From Glandiceps talaboti (Eukaryota; Hemichordata; Enteropneusta; Spengelidae), in the NCBI RefSeq assembly GCF_964340395.1, contig NC_135564.1, positions 2,259,501-2,323,500 on the forward strand: a DNA stretch of 64,000 nucleotides, given 5' to 3'. Positions 46,000 to 59,213 of the stretch are shown here, one piece after another. The notes under the pieces are model-generated. The model ran no database searches, was not told the DNA's origin, and saw nothing but the letters and a program-made list of their open reading frames with translations. Positions within the stretch are counted from its first letter, which is position 1; each line of letters opens with the position of its first letter. The position numbers and the translations under genes are program-made.

Positions 46000-48900
46000 A
46001 GAATTAAAATGCAAACAAAACTTTCAAATCAGTCGCCATGATTCACAAATACCTTCACACTAATTTTCCTTGTCAAAATTGTACAGATGCAGGTTAACTG
46101 TAAAGGAAAATCAGATGACAAATTCTGTCTATACCAACAAAGTCATGTTTGTTATGATAAAATTTGCTGACCAATTGCTTCCTAATGTGTACAGTTGTGA
46201 CTGGTGACAGATGAAGAAAATGGATAGGAATTTGTTTGATTTGAGAATGCCATGTGCTACTGATGGCAAATCACAACATGTGTGTGAGAATAAAAAAACT
46301 AGTGACCGTACGTCAGACAAGGTGTGACGGGCACAACTGATGGCCACAACATGACACAACTATAAAATTCTATTAAAACGTGCAGACAGAGTCAATATGT
46401 TCGCTAATAGTTCTACAACTTACAACAGAAGGTACAAATTCTGCTGATGAAAAAAACTGTCGTGGTATTAATATTGCAGCATGTGTGTCTGTTGGGTGAC
46501 AGAAGGTTCGGTTACTCCTCGTTGTGTTTAATAGTTCGGATAAAATGGAAAGGCTGTGTGTTGAGATTGTGAATCTATGTATTTGTAAACATATGTTAGC
46601 TGAGTATCATCGGGGTAGGGTTATTGTTGAGTGTAAACCTTTATACAAACTGGTGCCGTATGTGCATTCACCACAGTTGTAATGTGCAATGAATTCTTCT
46701 GCTTGGATTTTAGCAACAGAATTATAAACAAGGTAATAACATCACATTTAGGCTGTACATCAGTTCATAAAAGTCTTTTGCTTTAGATGTCACATAATAA
46801 CCCTGCCCCCACCCCCACTTTCCACCACCTCCCATACACACAAATGTAGTTATTCATTCAATTCAAAGTTGATTATTTTTCAGAGGACTTCAGGACTATT
46901 GTTCCAAATTCAGTGCAAATGCAATATATTGCTTGAAGGTGAGGAACTACTTTAAGAATGAACTTAGTTCACTTTGGGCTATACAAACAGACGTTATACT
47001 TGTGAGGTACACTAGCTAATCATGTGTGCTAAATTTCCTCATCTAATTCATTGTTTTATTTAAATTATTTATCAATCTTTTGACAAATTATGAAGGTTTG
47101 CTGAGGAATTCAGTTTTTTTTGTAGTTTAGAAGATTTTGAGACAGAAAGAAAAAACAAATTATTTGAGTATATTTTGGTGTTTTTTGACTGTTTTATGAC
47201 TAAAATAGTAAATTTTACATTCACATTGTTTTAAAATGTTATGCATCTACAGTATTGAAAGATTAAATCCTCATTTTAATAAATCTTCATTTGTAAAATA
47301 ACATGAGTAAAAAAGACAAATTACCACAAAATCAATTTCGATTTTTTTTTTATAAATGTATGTGGGAAAACATTGTTGTTAAATATAATTAATTAAGCAC
47401 ACAGGTATTTCTGTTGAAAATATTTTAGATGGAACAAAAAAAATGTTGAATACTGTACATTGATGGGAAAGATTATTTGGGGACTATCAAAAATTTTCGG
47501 ATGGATAGGCCAAATTTTAGTTTGGTGTGAGATGACACATTTTGGGGAGGAGCCCTCAGTCGAGTAGAGTTTGACAAATAAAGTAGCTACTGAATTTTTT
47601 CAAGAGATTATCAGCCTTTTACTTCAACATTTTGTACAAAAACATGTAAATACTAAAAAATCTCAAACACTGAAAAAGAGCTGCCTATTCACTTGTTGCT
47701 GCTCTTTCAGGGTCTCCTTATTTAATACAGCCATTTGAAAACAGATCTCCTCAACACCATATGTTACCATGTAAATACTTGATCGGCTTAATACGTGGTG
47801 TGAGAAATGTTGAAAATTTATAGTTGTATTAACATTTATTGTCTCCTTTCATAGTATTCACTGGGTAATTTCCATTTCATAAAACTAGAGGTCAACAAAA
47901 GAACAATGTGTCATTTATTTTTTAGATCTGCCAAAATATGATGATGTGTCATGAACAGTCATATTTCATGAACACAAAATTATTCAAAAAATATTTCAAA
48001 TTTGCAACAATTTATTTTCACTATGTTTCCAACTGGTTCAAAATATTACATCTTGAGCAGAATATTTAGAAATATTTCTTTTTAAACTGACTCAAATGTG
48101 TCGTTGGCATAGCAATTGTGTGAGTTACTGTCAGCACAGTGGTAAAATCTACCAATGTCCCACTGACTTTTTTATCAGGCTTAACAAATGTACACGTACA
48201 CAGTACTGTGTTAGAGGTTTTGGTAATCAGGGAACCCAAGTAACAGAGGGAAATCTGTTAAAATATGCCAAGGTTTCCGTACAATGTACTATAATTTTGG
48301 TGGGGAACCCTGGTAAAATGGCTGGGGAATTCTTGTAGATTTTACCTGTTTACCGTTCCTTAACAAAAACACAGACTATAAAATTAAAAAGATATTTTAC
48401 GCTCATTTTGACCAAGGTCATAATTTTAAGCACACTGTTTGATCAAGGTGAAGGATACTGGGCCAGTTTTCTATGTCATTAAAACAACATTGCACTGGAA
48501 AAATCCTTGAACAGTCATTTTTTATTAATAAGAAACTCTACTATATCATTCCTTAAACTTTAAAGGTAGACTAGACTGTACGATATGTTGTGTCGTTCCA
48601 TCCTCATTGCCTCCCTCTCGAGGTGTTGACCAATATGTAAGGGACCCCGTCATGGCATACCTAACAAACTACCAGGCTGAGTTCAAATCAGGATTAATAG
48701 TTAAGCAGTTGTCTGGTAAATGCAATAGAAAAAGTTGGTCTGGAACAATAGAATGATCCTATGTTTTCCTTCTGGCTCCATTGACAAGATAACACTAATG
48801 TCAGAGCCTAGTTTGGTGGGAGATGACACATTTTATATATATTGGGCCTAAGTTACTCAGTCTTGCTGAAAAAAAACACTGCGCAGACCAAAAAGTTTGT

Positions 48901-51900
48901 ATTTGTTTTAGTCATGTCAGAAGAAATCTTTTGGTAGCTATGGTAACTACTAATAGATAGTATCGGTATATACCGGGAGTACCAGACACCAGAACGTCAA
49001 AGATTGAGGACATACTTGATAATGTCAGAATGTTGTAAATTTGACACTGACCTTCGAGGTCAAGGACAATGTACCTAATCCACAGTAAACCCTAATATGA
49101 CAGAACCCCATGACATGTGAGTGCAAGTGTGGCATATACGGGGTATTTGTACGAGTGTTCATCATGTTCTCTGTGCCCATACTTTTATGAGCGGAGGGAG
49201 CTAAAGTGCAGCAGAAAACACCACAAGTATGAGTGCAAATACCCTTGACTACCTACACTGGAACTCATGTAGCATGGAGTTCTGTTACCATATGTTTATC
49301 TGAGATGGCAAATTTCCATAAAAATCATACAATTTTGTGTGTGGCCAGTATCCTTCATGACCACGTCCTCATTTGCATATAATTTGCATGCAGGTATGCA
49401 ATAATGTTTTCAGTATTGCACTGCAGTGCGAATACCAGTAGTATGCGTGTTCACCAATGTAACTAATCTCTGGTATATATCATATGTCATAATAATATAG
49501 ATCTACATACTGGATTTGAATTTATATGCATTGCATTTCCTAAAATATTGTTGATTTTTACGACAAAATGGTTACCATTATTTTTACATAAATTATTTAC
49601 ATCATGATATTTGTTGGTCATCTCATTTCAACCTGACCTTTAAAGAACTTTCAGTCAATTTTTAAAAAAACGTATCTCCTATAATTTTCAATTAATATTG
49701 GTATATTATTTATAGTGACTATATTTTAAAAATTAAAAACAACAAAGTTTGCCATCCCACATGTCAAGACCAGGAGCCTACTGAAGCGTTGGCCATTATT
49801 TCATAAATATCAAAAAAGTAATTCAGTATCTGTGAGGTGTGGTATCAACAAACAAATTGGAACTGGGAACTGGAATGAGGGAGAAACAAAAATACAATCA
49901 AAATTGATGAAAAGAACTGGGGAAAAAAATTGATGGAAAGAAAAACATGAAAAAAAAAACAAATTCAACATATGTAGTCTTTTAAACCAACTGTTGTATT
50001 TTTTGAAAGCATTATGTGGTTATTTTTTGTATATAATAGGTTAATACAACACCACATCCCTAGCAAAATATTCATCTCTATTTTATGTATTAAAATGGAG
50101 GATTAGCTTCATATTATTTTACTCAAAAAAAGCGTAATAACTGGCGTCATCTGGTATAGTGTACTAAAGGAAAGACAAAAGAAAATTCAATGAATATGTA
50201 TGACTGAATGTGGTATATCTACTGAAATTACATCAAGCTGTCTGTTTTAAACATAAAACAGACAAAGCATGTACAAGTTATATTTTATACAAACAAAAAA
50301 CAACCAGAAACTATTTTAACTGACAAATGCAAATAAAAGTTGTATTTTGGAAAATACGTTCTTATTTTTAAGCCATTTTTTCACATGATTATTCCACCAG
50401 CCTACCAACTAATACTATTTTAGCTTTCTGTCTTTTTTGGGGTTTAAAACAAGTCTTAAAAGAGCACTGTCAGAATAGATATTGTTTTATAGTGAAATTG
50501 TAAAATGTCACATTTAGACATTAATATAAAACCAACAATATTATACAGCAACTTTTCTATTCCCTGACATGACATGATTTTAGTCATCTATAGGATGTTA
50601 CTGTCCCATAGTCTAGCATTTTAGTAGACAGTCGACATCTACATGGACATTATTGACACGTTATTTTGTCTTGCAATGATACTAACTATTTCTACTGATT
50701 TTCTCAGTTAAAACTAAATCACAAGTTGAACTAAAATTTCTCAAAATCACCTGTTTAATTATTGAACAAAAATCATTTACAACAAAAACTGTTTTCAACA
50801 AACTGGAATCCATTGCAAACATCATACTCCATATTACCGGTATGCTTACAACTAACAATATCAGATATACCCTCTAATGCAACAATGAGGTCATTAATAT
50901 TCATTTATGCTAATTATATTCATGACAGTTGTCCTGTATTCAAATTTAATTATCATCACTTAAGTATAGTCATAGGTCCTGGGTCTTGCTTTGTACAAGA
51001 TTTTTAAAGTGAAAGTAACAAATTGATATTTCAGAGATATCTTTTATTTATTTTTAGGCATCACTTTATTCCAAGTACAATATGATCTGATAAAAAATTG
51101 AAAACAGTTCATCCACATTTTAAAGTGTTCATTAGCGAAAGCTTACTTTAAAGCAACAAAGTACTTATATCCTAAAATTGCTCACTTGTTTGACCCTTGA
51201 ACCTTACAGGATCAAATACTGCAAAATAATATGGGCCAATTTTTTATCTTGAAAAAGTAAATTCTCATATTTCAGAAACAAAGTATCTAAGGTGCCAAGG
51301 GTGATGTCAGCGATATGCACAATATTTCTGAACTGAATATAGTATTTCACTCACTGGATAGCAAACAACAGGCTCAAGGCGCTCTGCTGAACAAATAGTG
51401 CCTACTTTTAAAGATGGCATCTGCTATTGTGGTATCAGATATCATTTCAAACATTGGCAAACACCTGACATATATGTTACATTACACCCAGCATTGAATA
51501 GTGTCACAAAATTTCGCAAAAAATATCTGACAAGTTGCATAAATGTGAAGAAGTAATATTAGAATTTGAAAGCGACTGCATAGATGCGAGACGTACAATA
51601 TTGTATTACTAACGTTTTTGTATTTTGTATTCCTTACTTTTAAGCTGCACAAGCCGTAACTGGAACATTTTTTAAAACTGTTTTTGTTAGCTATAATGAC
51701 TTATTCATAATATTTTACACTCTCAACAGTATTGAATCACCTGTGGGGTAAACATTTGTGTAGCTATATATGGTGTTCAATTCCGATACAATCCTCTATT
51801 CGGGGATTCATAAACTGTATAGAGATTTGTTGTATTTTTAAATGCTTTTATTTGTTCATGTATGTATTTGTCAGTTTGTCTTTTTAAAGTCTTACTTGTT

Positions 51901-52360
51901 TTAAAATGCTGTCTTTTTTATGTATAGTTTTTTATCTATGGGATGTTTATGAGCGTTTTTGCGTTCTTTTCTCTCCCGAAATAAAGTTTAATGGTAATAG
52001 TATATCCATTAATATGGTACAAGAAATTCAGTCAAGTGAATTTTTTGGGTCCGCACCCAAAAATCAGCTACCCAATGTGATCACTATTTCAACCTGTTGC
52101 TTTACAACTTATAGATAAAATTTGATGTAACAATTATTTACAAAAACACTGATAATATAATAGCAAACTATCTTTCATGTCAGGGACATTACGGAAGATC
52201 ATCAACGATTCAAACATCTTTGAAATAATCATTCAATTTAACCATACAACTATGTGGAGCACACCGTAGGCACATACTGCTAATCTGGCATACAAGCCTT
52301 GTAGTGCCAAAAGTCGAGACTTATAGCGACAAAATTTATTGAGAAATTGCTGAAATGATA
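46000..52360. other. Tropomodulin intron 2, no further exon recognised
   Basis: AT-rich sequence with short open frames that lack codon bias, apart from the listed SINE. Tandem octamer-like words ATTTGCAT occur at about 49371-49389. I see no additional tropomodulin N-terminal exon, but a very short one could be missed. Confidence 0.6.
48650..48800 (+). mobile_element. tRNA-derived SINE (family A), diverged copy in tropomodulin intron 2
   Basis: Contains a decayed B box (GAGTTCAAATCAGG), then GCAGTTGTCTGGTAAATG, AAAAGTTGGTCTGGAACAAT, AGAATGATCCTAT and GGCTCCATTGACAAGATAAC. It is alignable with the other family A copies. Confidence 0.7.
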
Positions 52361-52368
52361 TTTCATAT

Positions 52369-52482
52369 ATCTAGAATAGTATGCATGAAGATGATATTTT
52401 TCTGATCATTGTTCTCCATGTTCTAGAATAGTATGCATGAAGATGATATATTTTCTGACCACTGTTCTCCATGTTCTAGGTG
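52369..52482. repeat. Two-copy tandem duplication, about 54-bp period
   Basis: TCTAGAATAGTATGCATGAA begins at about 52370 and again at about 52423, each followed by GATGATAT, TTTTCTGA and TGTTCTCCATGTTCTAG. Confidence 0.85.
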
Positions 52483-53055
52483 TTCTTACCATCAACATGT
52501 ATATATAGGTATGCTGCATGTAACACAATTTAGAAATTTCACTCAGTATGAAAAACTTGACAAGATTATTATTTTGAAGAATGAGAAAAATGAAAACAGA
52601 AAGAAAACATGCGTGATATCGACTACAAGTACTGAAAACATTCTATAAAGTATCAAACACCACTAAGACAAGTCATACATTCCTGTAAAAGATAGCGCAG
52701 GGGAAATTTCTGTACCATCACCCATTTTGCTGACACTATAAAAGAATCTTATTGTGTTTCTATTGTAGACCAGACCATTCTAACAAGAAGTAGGGGTGGC
52801 AATGATGTTGCCAATGCAAAACAGAGCAACGTGAGTAACATGAAACAGAATTATATGAAACGTACAGTTGCAATAACATCTCAGAGTGAATGGATGTAAG
52901 GGAAAGACCAACAATACACCAATATACCATAATGCAAAGAACATGATTAAAATAACAGACATTTGAGGCCATGCCAGAGTATAATTTCAGGCATAAACAT
53001 ACTATAAAATGTATAGAGCATGATCTATGAATCTAAGAATAATTGTACTTTCATA

Positions 53056-53148
53056 ACAACAACATAACATAAGATAGCATAACATAACAACACAGCATAA
53101 CATAACATAACATAACACAACATAACATAACATAACATAACACAACAG
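53056..53148. repeat. (ATAAC)n pentanucleotide microsatellite
   Basis: Imperfect ACATA/ATAAC repeats in tropomodulin intron 2. The complementary strand gives a spurious LCYVM-repeat translation. Confidence 0.95.
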
Positions 53149-53554
53149 TTGAAAAACATGAAGCCATCATGAAATACGATGTGCTTATACTCATAGAGTT
53201 GGAGTTGGCAATATTTACAGCTTTCCAGGACATCTCCCTCAAAACAAACTCCACAAATGTAGTGCATATAAAAAGAAGCAGCAGAGAAGAAGCATGCTGT
53301 CTCTAAAGCAATAAGTTGGTCAAATCACTCAGAATTCAGAAAGCATTCTAACAAAATGCAAACTTCAAGTTCATATACAGACAATGGTGCAGTAACAGAA
53401 TGCAACCTATATATATGAAACCTAAACCATTGCTGTCACAGTAAAGTATGATAGGTAAAGTAAAAAGTTTCATCTAATGGTCACAATTTCTTATTTTGGG
53501 TTCTGTCATCTGGGTTTCCATGTACAGTATAAACATGAAATACAATGTGGAGTC

Positions 53555-53905
53555 ATGATGGGTGAATGGTTAGAGTGGTTGGCTTGGAATCTGCAGGTTC
53601 CAGGTTCGAGCCCCAAATTGTTTCTGAGTGGCTAAAGTCCTTGGGTAAGATTTGAACCACAATTGTGCCTCAGTCCACCCAGCTGTATAACTGGGGACCT
53701 GGTAGGATAGAGGTTGCAATGTGAATACTTTAATCTTATGCACTTATAAAGGCTGCAATGGATTGTATACTCCCCAGGGAGTCGAGGAAGTAAAGGTCCG
53801 CTGTGCCGATAGAGATCCAAGCCAGTGGTAATAACTGTAAAGTGTTTTCAGCACAGAGTGGGAAAGCGCTATACAAAAACTAACATTATCATTATTATTA
53901 CAAGC
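53555..53905 (+). mobile_element. tRNA-derived SINE (family B), nearly full length
   Basis: Head with A box around TGGTTAGAGTGGTTGGC and B box GGTTCGAGCCCC (53603-53614). The body includes CTCCCCAGGGAGTCGAGGAA. The tail is AGAGTGGGAAAGCGCTATAC followed by ATTATCATTATTATTA, the GCGCTATA...ATTn tail common in metazoan SINEs mobilised by LINEs. About 350 bp, in tropomodulin intron 2. A second, 5'-truncated copy lies inverted at 60405-60545. Confidence 0.85.
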
Positions 53906-54403
53906 AGTTTTCTCTGGAATTGAGGCATTGACTAATAGTTGAAATATTTCAATCCTGGACTACTTTCCTCTCACCAATCAATGGTTGGAGGTTAGTTACT
54001 ACCTGATACAACATCACAGCCAATTTGGTCATAAATTTTTTCCCCCCAAAATCACAATTCTCTCTTTTTCCCTGTTATGTATGTGACTCAATTCACAGAA
54101 AATGTTTTGTTGTTTGCTTTCCACCCATAAAACAAAGGATTGGGCGGCAAATAAAAGAACCCAACACACTTATTTCCCAAATTACAAGTGTCTATCAGCT
54201 GTTTTCTGTATTTGTGTTGCAGTATACATAGACAATGTTTGTTGCTTGATTTGCACCCTTCCATTTCATTATATGGAGCAGTGTTCGGTAGACAGAAATA
54301 GAACCCAATGCATACATACATCTCCGAGAGCATTTAGATCTAAACTTGATCTCCATTCTTGCCTTTCCTCACCAATAGCTCAGAAGAAGCATTAAGCTGA
54401 GGG

Positions 54404-54430
54404 GTTGTTGTTGTTGTTGTTGTTGTTGTT
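54404..54430. repeat. (GTT)n microsatellite
   Basis: Nine GTT triplets in tropomodulin intron 2. Confidence 0.95.
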
Positions 54431-54902
54431 ATGCTAAGTCTGTTCGTACCTGTGCAATTATTTTGATAGCATTGAAATAATCTGAAGACTATGAAACAAC
54501 AACTAAAATTACTTACCTATGACAGAAAAATAGACATTTTTGAACCATGGTGAGAAAATAATAAACAAGTAAACAACGTGCAATTTCAATACAGAAACAA
54601 TCAACCTAATGATCCTAGATAGTTTCAAATGAAAATGTATAAATAATGAATTTCTGACTAATTTACTGATGGTCTAGTCTAGTTCATAGCAAGGTTAGAT
54701 TTGTTGGGACATTCAACAACAGTCAAAAAGTGATGACTTCTCAACTTCAAAATCGTTTCTGCAAGAACTATCCAACAGCTTCAAAAAATTCACAATTTCC
54801 AACTTTAGGTAAAATGATCTATCACCGTGGCCTATCCTGAAAGAGCTGTCATTGTGTACACACTTGTAACTACTTGGGACAGGCAGGCAAACAACATCTG
54901 TA

Positions 54903-54915
54903 AGGTCAAAGGTTA
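54903..54915 (+). promoter_or_regulatory. DR1-type nuclear-receptor motif
   Basis: AGGTCAAAGGTTA is two half-sites spaced by one base, the HNF4/RXR type, 8 nt past the exon 2 donor. Motif match only. Confidence 0.3.
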
Positions 54916-54922
54916 AACTCAC

Positions 54923-55082
54923 CTCTCTTCTTGCCTGCTTCATAAGGTACTCTATCATCTACATCACTTTCTGATTTGGCCTTGGTTTCCAAAAATTGCA
55001 ACAAATGTTGTCGATCATAAGGACCAGTTGGATCTTTACTTGTCTGGTTTTTCTGTCGGTCACGTGCTGGCAGCAGGATATT
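54923..55082 (-). CDS. Tmod: Tropomodulin coding exon 2 (residues 42-95)
   Basis: Starts after CCCTTCAG| and ends AGA G|GTGAGT (phase 1). It encodes NILLPARDRQKNQTSKDPTG, the conserved block after ELDPD, then PYDRQHLLQFLETKAKSE and VPYEAGKKRG. In the family this segment is the first, tropomyosin-dependent actin-binding region (ABS1). A DR1-type AGGTCAAAGGTTA motif lies 8 nt into the downstream intron (54903-54915). The following intron (45346-54922) is 9.6 kb, by far the largest in the gene, and holds the candidate alternative first exon. Confidence 0.95.
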
Positions 55083-55151
55083 CTGAAGGGTTCATGATGG
55101 AAAAATGCATTGTTGAAAAACTTACTGTTATATTTCCAGAGTAAACTGCCA

Positions 55152-55442
55152 CAGTAGCCCCATCTAGACGGCACTAAAAATCCTACCTGAGGTAGGATTC
55201 AGGATAGTTTGAAGCCTGTGTAGACGCAAACGCGTCCTGAAACCGTCCTGACTTAGGACACCTTTGAGAGGTTTCCTGAAACCTTCCTGACTTCGTCCTA
55301 TGTACTGTCAGGATGGGGAGTCAGGAGGAACGCTCAACATCTACTCCGCAACATTCCTAAGTGTAGACACAAATCTATCCTACCTCAGGTAAGACTTAGG
55401 ACTGCCTCAGGTAGGACGACCTACGTGTAGATGGGGCTACTG
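55152..55442. mobile_element. MITE-like inverted-repeat element in tropomodulin intron 1
   Basis: Terminal inverted repeats: CAGTAGCCCCATCTAGACG on the left and the reverse complement of CGTGTAGATGGGGCTACTG on the right (one mismatch in 19). Subterminal CCTACCTGAGG recurs in both arms. The 291-bp centre is built from short TCCTGA/TCAGGA words. It has no coding capacity and takes up half of the 581-bp intron. Target-site duplication not identified, so superfamily is undecided. Confidence 0.75.
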
Positions 55443-55663
55443 ACAAGCATTGTCCCATTAGGTCCTGTTTACATGTGATTATTTTGTTGTGTTTACACCT
55501 ACCGTCTTCACACAGATGCCAAAGATACACATGAAAATGCAACAATTTGAAATATTGCTGACAGTGGTATCAGACATAATCTGTTTTCTACAACATGACC
55601 CAAAAATAAAACAACAAGAAAGAATGAAAATTAAAAAATTCAAATTTTCGAATTCAATCTTAC

Positions 55664-55786
55664 ATCTGGATCCAATTCTGATTCCAATTCTTCCAATTCT
55701 TCAGCAGTTAATTTTGCCAATATTTCTTCTTCATCAATATCTCTGTATTTACTAAGATCTTGCCAAACACCAATTCTCTGAGCCAT
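55664..55786 (-). CDS. Tmod: Tropomodulin coding exon 1 (residues 1-41)
   Basis: Tropomodulin caps the slow-growing (pointed) ends of actin filaments in sarcomeres and the membrane skeleton, binding tropomyosin and actin. This exon encodes the N-terminal tropomyosin-binding helix (TMBS1 of the family): it starts MAQRIGVWQDLSKYRDID and has the family signature LTAEELEELESELDPD at residues 27-41. The ATG at 55786-55784 has A at -3 and is the only start fitting the family. The exon ends GAT|GTAAGA in phase 0, matching the next exon. No convincing acceptor is visible just before the ATG, so the 5' UTR may run on upstream; promoter not located. All nine exons together give 362 residues, as expected for a tropomodulin. 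Certain by family signature. Confidence 0.95.
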
Positions 55787-57729
55787 CTTGTTGTTTTTTT
55801 ACCAAATTACAAACAGTTATTGATCAAAAAGTTGTATACACCAACCTATAAGAAAGAACAAAAATTTAGACTGTCAAATATTTCATTTCAAGTCTTGCTT
55901 TTCGTCTTGTATTTGTATAACTATAGTATGTACCCTATTCACATGTGATGTAGGAACAGTGTGCCCTCTAAAGATAGCCAAATTTTGTTGTTGTGAGTCA
56001 AAATTATGAACATTGGCATCTCTTGTCAGGCATCACATAGTAGCAGATAGGGGAACACCAAATTTTGGTGTGTCACTAACAACTGTATACGTCAGTGGTG
56101 TGTCAAATTGGCTAGAGGGAACACTATATAGGAATACGGCTCAGTCATTTTGTTTACCTCTGTTTTCTTTCTATATTGTTGTTTTTCATTTTGGTATTCC
56201 AGATATGAGTGTCCTGTTATCACAGTGGGAAGAAAGCGTTCACCTCTTGGAACAACATCATCAAAAACAAACAACTATATACTATGTTGTAGAGAATAGT
56301 CGTTAGCTGGGCAAAATGCCCCTTTGAACCTTGCTATAAAAATTGAAAATGGTGAAAAATGAAAACAAATGGTTTCGCTGATATCCATTCACCCATTTAC
56401 TACTTTTACATACCAACCTATTTTAAAAGTTAGAAGAAATGCATATGGAACTTATAAATCAGTCCGTATAAATAGATGTAAAATCTGATGTTTCGAATAA
56501 ATGTTCTTTTTCAAAGGAAAAAAAGTTATCTCCATCACTGAATATACCAAGGAAATGAGGTATATAAAGCAATGGAGCCGTAGCCTTACATCAGATTTTA
56601 ATCAGATTGGGTATCTTATACTTGGGTCCTAAACACTGATGTACCAGTTGGATTCTCTATTATACGGTAATACCTTAACCATTTCTAGAAGATCCTAATA
56701 TTTTTGGTTCTTTAATAGAATATTCTGCTTAGAAATTACATTTGATGACTGCCTTGGAAATATAATTCAGATGTTTTTACTATTTTAAAGCTTTTGGCCA
56801 TTTTTCACCTTTCAAATGTTTCTGAGTATTATTTCACATCAGTGGCATTATGTTGATGTATAAATACATACAGACTGTTACTCTAAAGTAAGGAATTAAC
56901 TTGTTGTTGAGAAAAAATAGTTCTTGGCACAACATTGTGAAAGTCAGTGATGATTTGGTGAATTAATGATATGTAAATGACATGTACATACTTAATGAGT
57001 CAATCAACTACAATTATATTAAATGTTATTTGAGAGAAGTCATTTTTTACAACCTATGTCCTCCGACACAATTCACTCTTTTTCAAAACTGACTGAGCAA
57101 CAATAAGAAAGAACAGTCTAGGAGTCTTGTCACAAAAATTCATTCATACTAGTGTGAATAATGAGCTACAAGTAGTCAGCACAAACAGTCATTTTTTTTC
57201 AACACCTTATGTCCCAATTCTAGTTCTCTTTCTGTTCATCATGTTTTGGTAATCATGGTAGTTTTATCTGGGTGATAGATTCCGTCATGACTAGCTACTT
57301 TACATCTCGTTAACAAAGCCTTGTTTGCTGGATTACTCACTTGCTGGTGACAGCTGGTCTCTAAGTATGTTGCGTGTTATACATATTCATCAACTTGTTG
57401 CTGCTCTAACAGTCCAGTTTATTTTACAGTTAAAAGAACGAATATCCCAGAATTTTCATAACACTGCCTGCCATCGTGGCAATAAATCAATAACTACCGA
57501 ATTGAAAATTTTGCAAAGTGAAAAATATGAAGCTACATTTTTTCACAAAGCTATAAAATGAAAAATTTATATCATGACGTGAAAATATAGATAATCTATT
57601 GTTATTTTAAAAATTATTAACATCTGTGATATATATTTTCTTCAGGCAATGTAATTTCATCTACCCATATACGATAACACACTATCACATTTCCACAAAA
57701 AGAACAATTTTAATGATTTCCAACTTCAA

Positions 57730-57743
57730 ACACTAGAGGGCGA
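57730..57743 (+). promoter_or_regulatory. CTCF-like motif
   Basis: ACACTAGAGGGCGA fits 12 of 14 positions of the CTCF core consensus CCASYAGRKGGCRS. Confidence 0.35.
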
Positions 57744-58442
57744 CATTGTATCAATGGTCCTCTCGTTGAAGTGCTTGTGTTGTAACAATTGGGTTTTTTA
57801 ATACTAGGCACAAAAAGATCAGTCAACACCCCAAAAAAATTTGGGGTGGGTTTATTCAACTACTACAATTCTCCTACAATGTCATGAATACAAGTTGTAT
57901 AATATGTTGTTAGTGCCACCATCAGGAAATGATTTGTTACCATGGCAATGACTGTCTCCTCCCATTATACCGGCAACAGCTGTTCTCCATGTAAATTAAA
58001 CTAAATGGCACCCAAGCAATGGAGATGAAAGGTTATCTGTAGAAGTCTTGACAAAGGATTTGTACACCCTATGCTCACTTTATGACCATTCAAATAATTC
58101 ATAGTTTTAGTATGCAAATATTACAGTAACCAGTAACAGAAATATTGCAGTCGTAAAGTATACAAAAATTTCATTTTTAAATACCAACATTTTTATTATG
58201 TTTTCTGTGAAACATTTTTAAAGTTGAAAACCCTAACAGCAATATGGTTAGGATTGGTATTATTTTTTCAAATTAGTTTTTTTAATTGAAATATACGATT
58301 ATTATTTTTTATGTCATATGTTAAATTTGTAGTCTAAATTTGAAGTGATATGCTGAAAAATTGTCAATCCTCATATAAAATTTACTATATTTTGTTTTAC
58401 AACAAATACATCCTCATACGCAAAATATTTTTTATTTCAAAG

Positions 58443-58545
58443 AATGAAAAAAATAGAAATTTATTGGTATATTCAAAACTCTATTTCAAATAATGAATTT
58501 TTTTTTAGAAATTTGTTGGTATATTCAAAACTCATAATGTAGCTA
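58443..58545. repeat. Two-copy duplication in AT-rich flank
   Basis: TAGAAATTTATTGGTATATT then CAAAACTC, repeated about 58 bp later with small changes. Confidence 0.75.
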
Positions 58546-59199
58546 CAGTCAACTACAAGGTTATACAAGTTATAACACAAACTCACTAAAAATCTGAATT
58601 TTTCAAAAATGATTTCAAATTTTTGTGCTTTATATTGTAGCACTTATTGAAATATGATAACAAAATACTAAATATTGCACAACACATCCAAGACTATAAA
58701 TAACAAAAAACTTTCATTTCTTCTTCTTCTTCAATATTTCTCTGAATTGACCATTTATATGTACGTTCTATGGTCTGAACAACGCCAATTTTTTTTTATC
58801 TACAAACTGTGACAAATAACGACACTCTTTCTTTTTCAGTCATAGCATACAAGCGTTTCTTCTGTCCCGCAGGCACGATTTTATAATTCACATAGAAGAC
58901 GAGAGAGAGCAGACAGGGGTCAAAACAAACATTACACACTATTTAACTAAACTTTACAACATAAGAGTTATTGTTCACATTTCTGTTGACCATTTCCTGA
59001 CCTTGCACAATCACAAGTCTCTATGACTGTGTGAGTGTCTGATGCTATTGATTACATCAGTTTTATATGTTATACTTGTTAAAATAAAGCAGGGAACAGG
59101 TGTTCATTGGCTTCATTGCAAGCAGCTGATAGACACATGGCTGCAGTATTTAACATGGAAATGAGCAGGTTTCATTCACATTTTGTTAGCCTACAATCA

Positions 59200-59213
59200 A
59201 CTCTAGAGGGCAC
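59200..59213 (+). promoter_or_regulatory. CTCF-like motif
   Basis: ACTCTAGAGGGCAC fits 12 of 14 positions of the CTCF core consensus, same orientation as the site at 57730. Confidence 0.3.
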
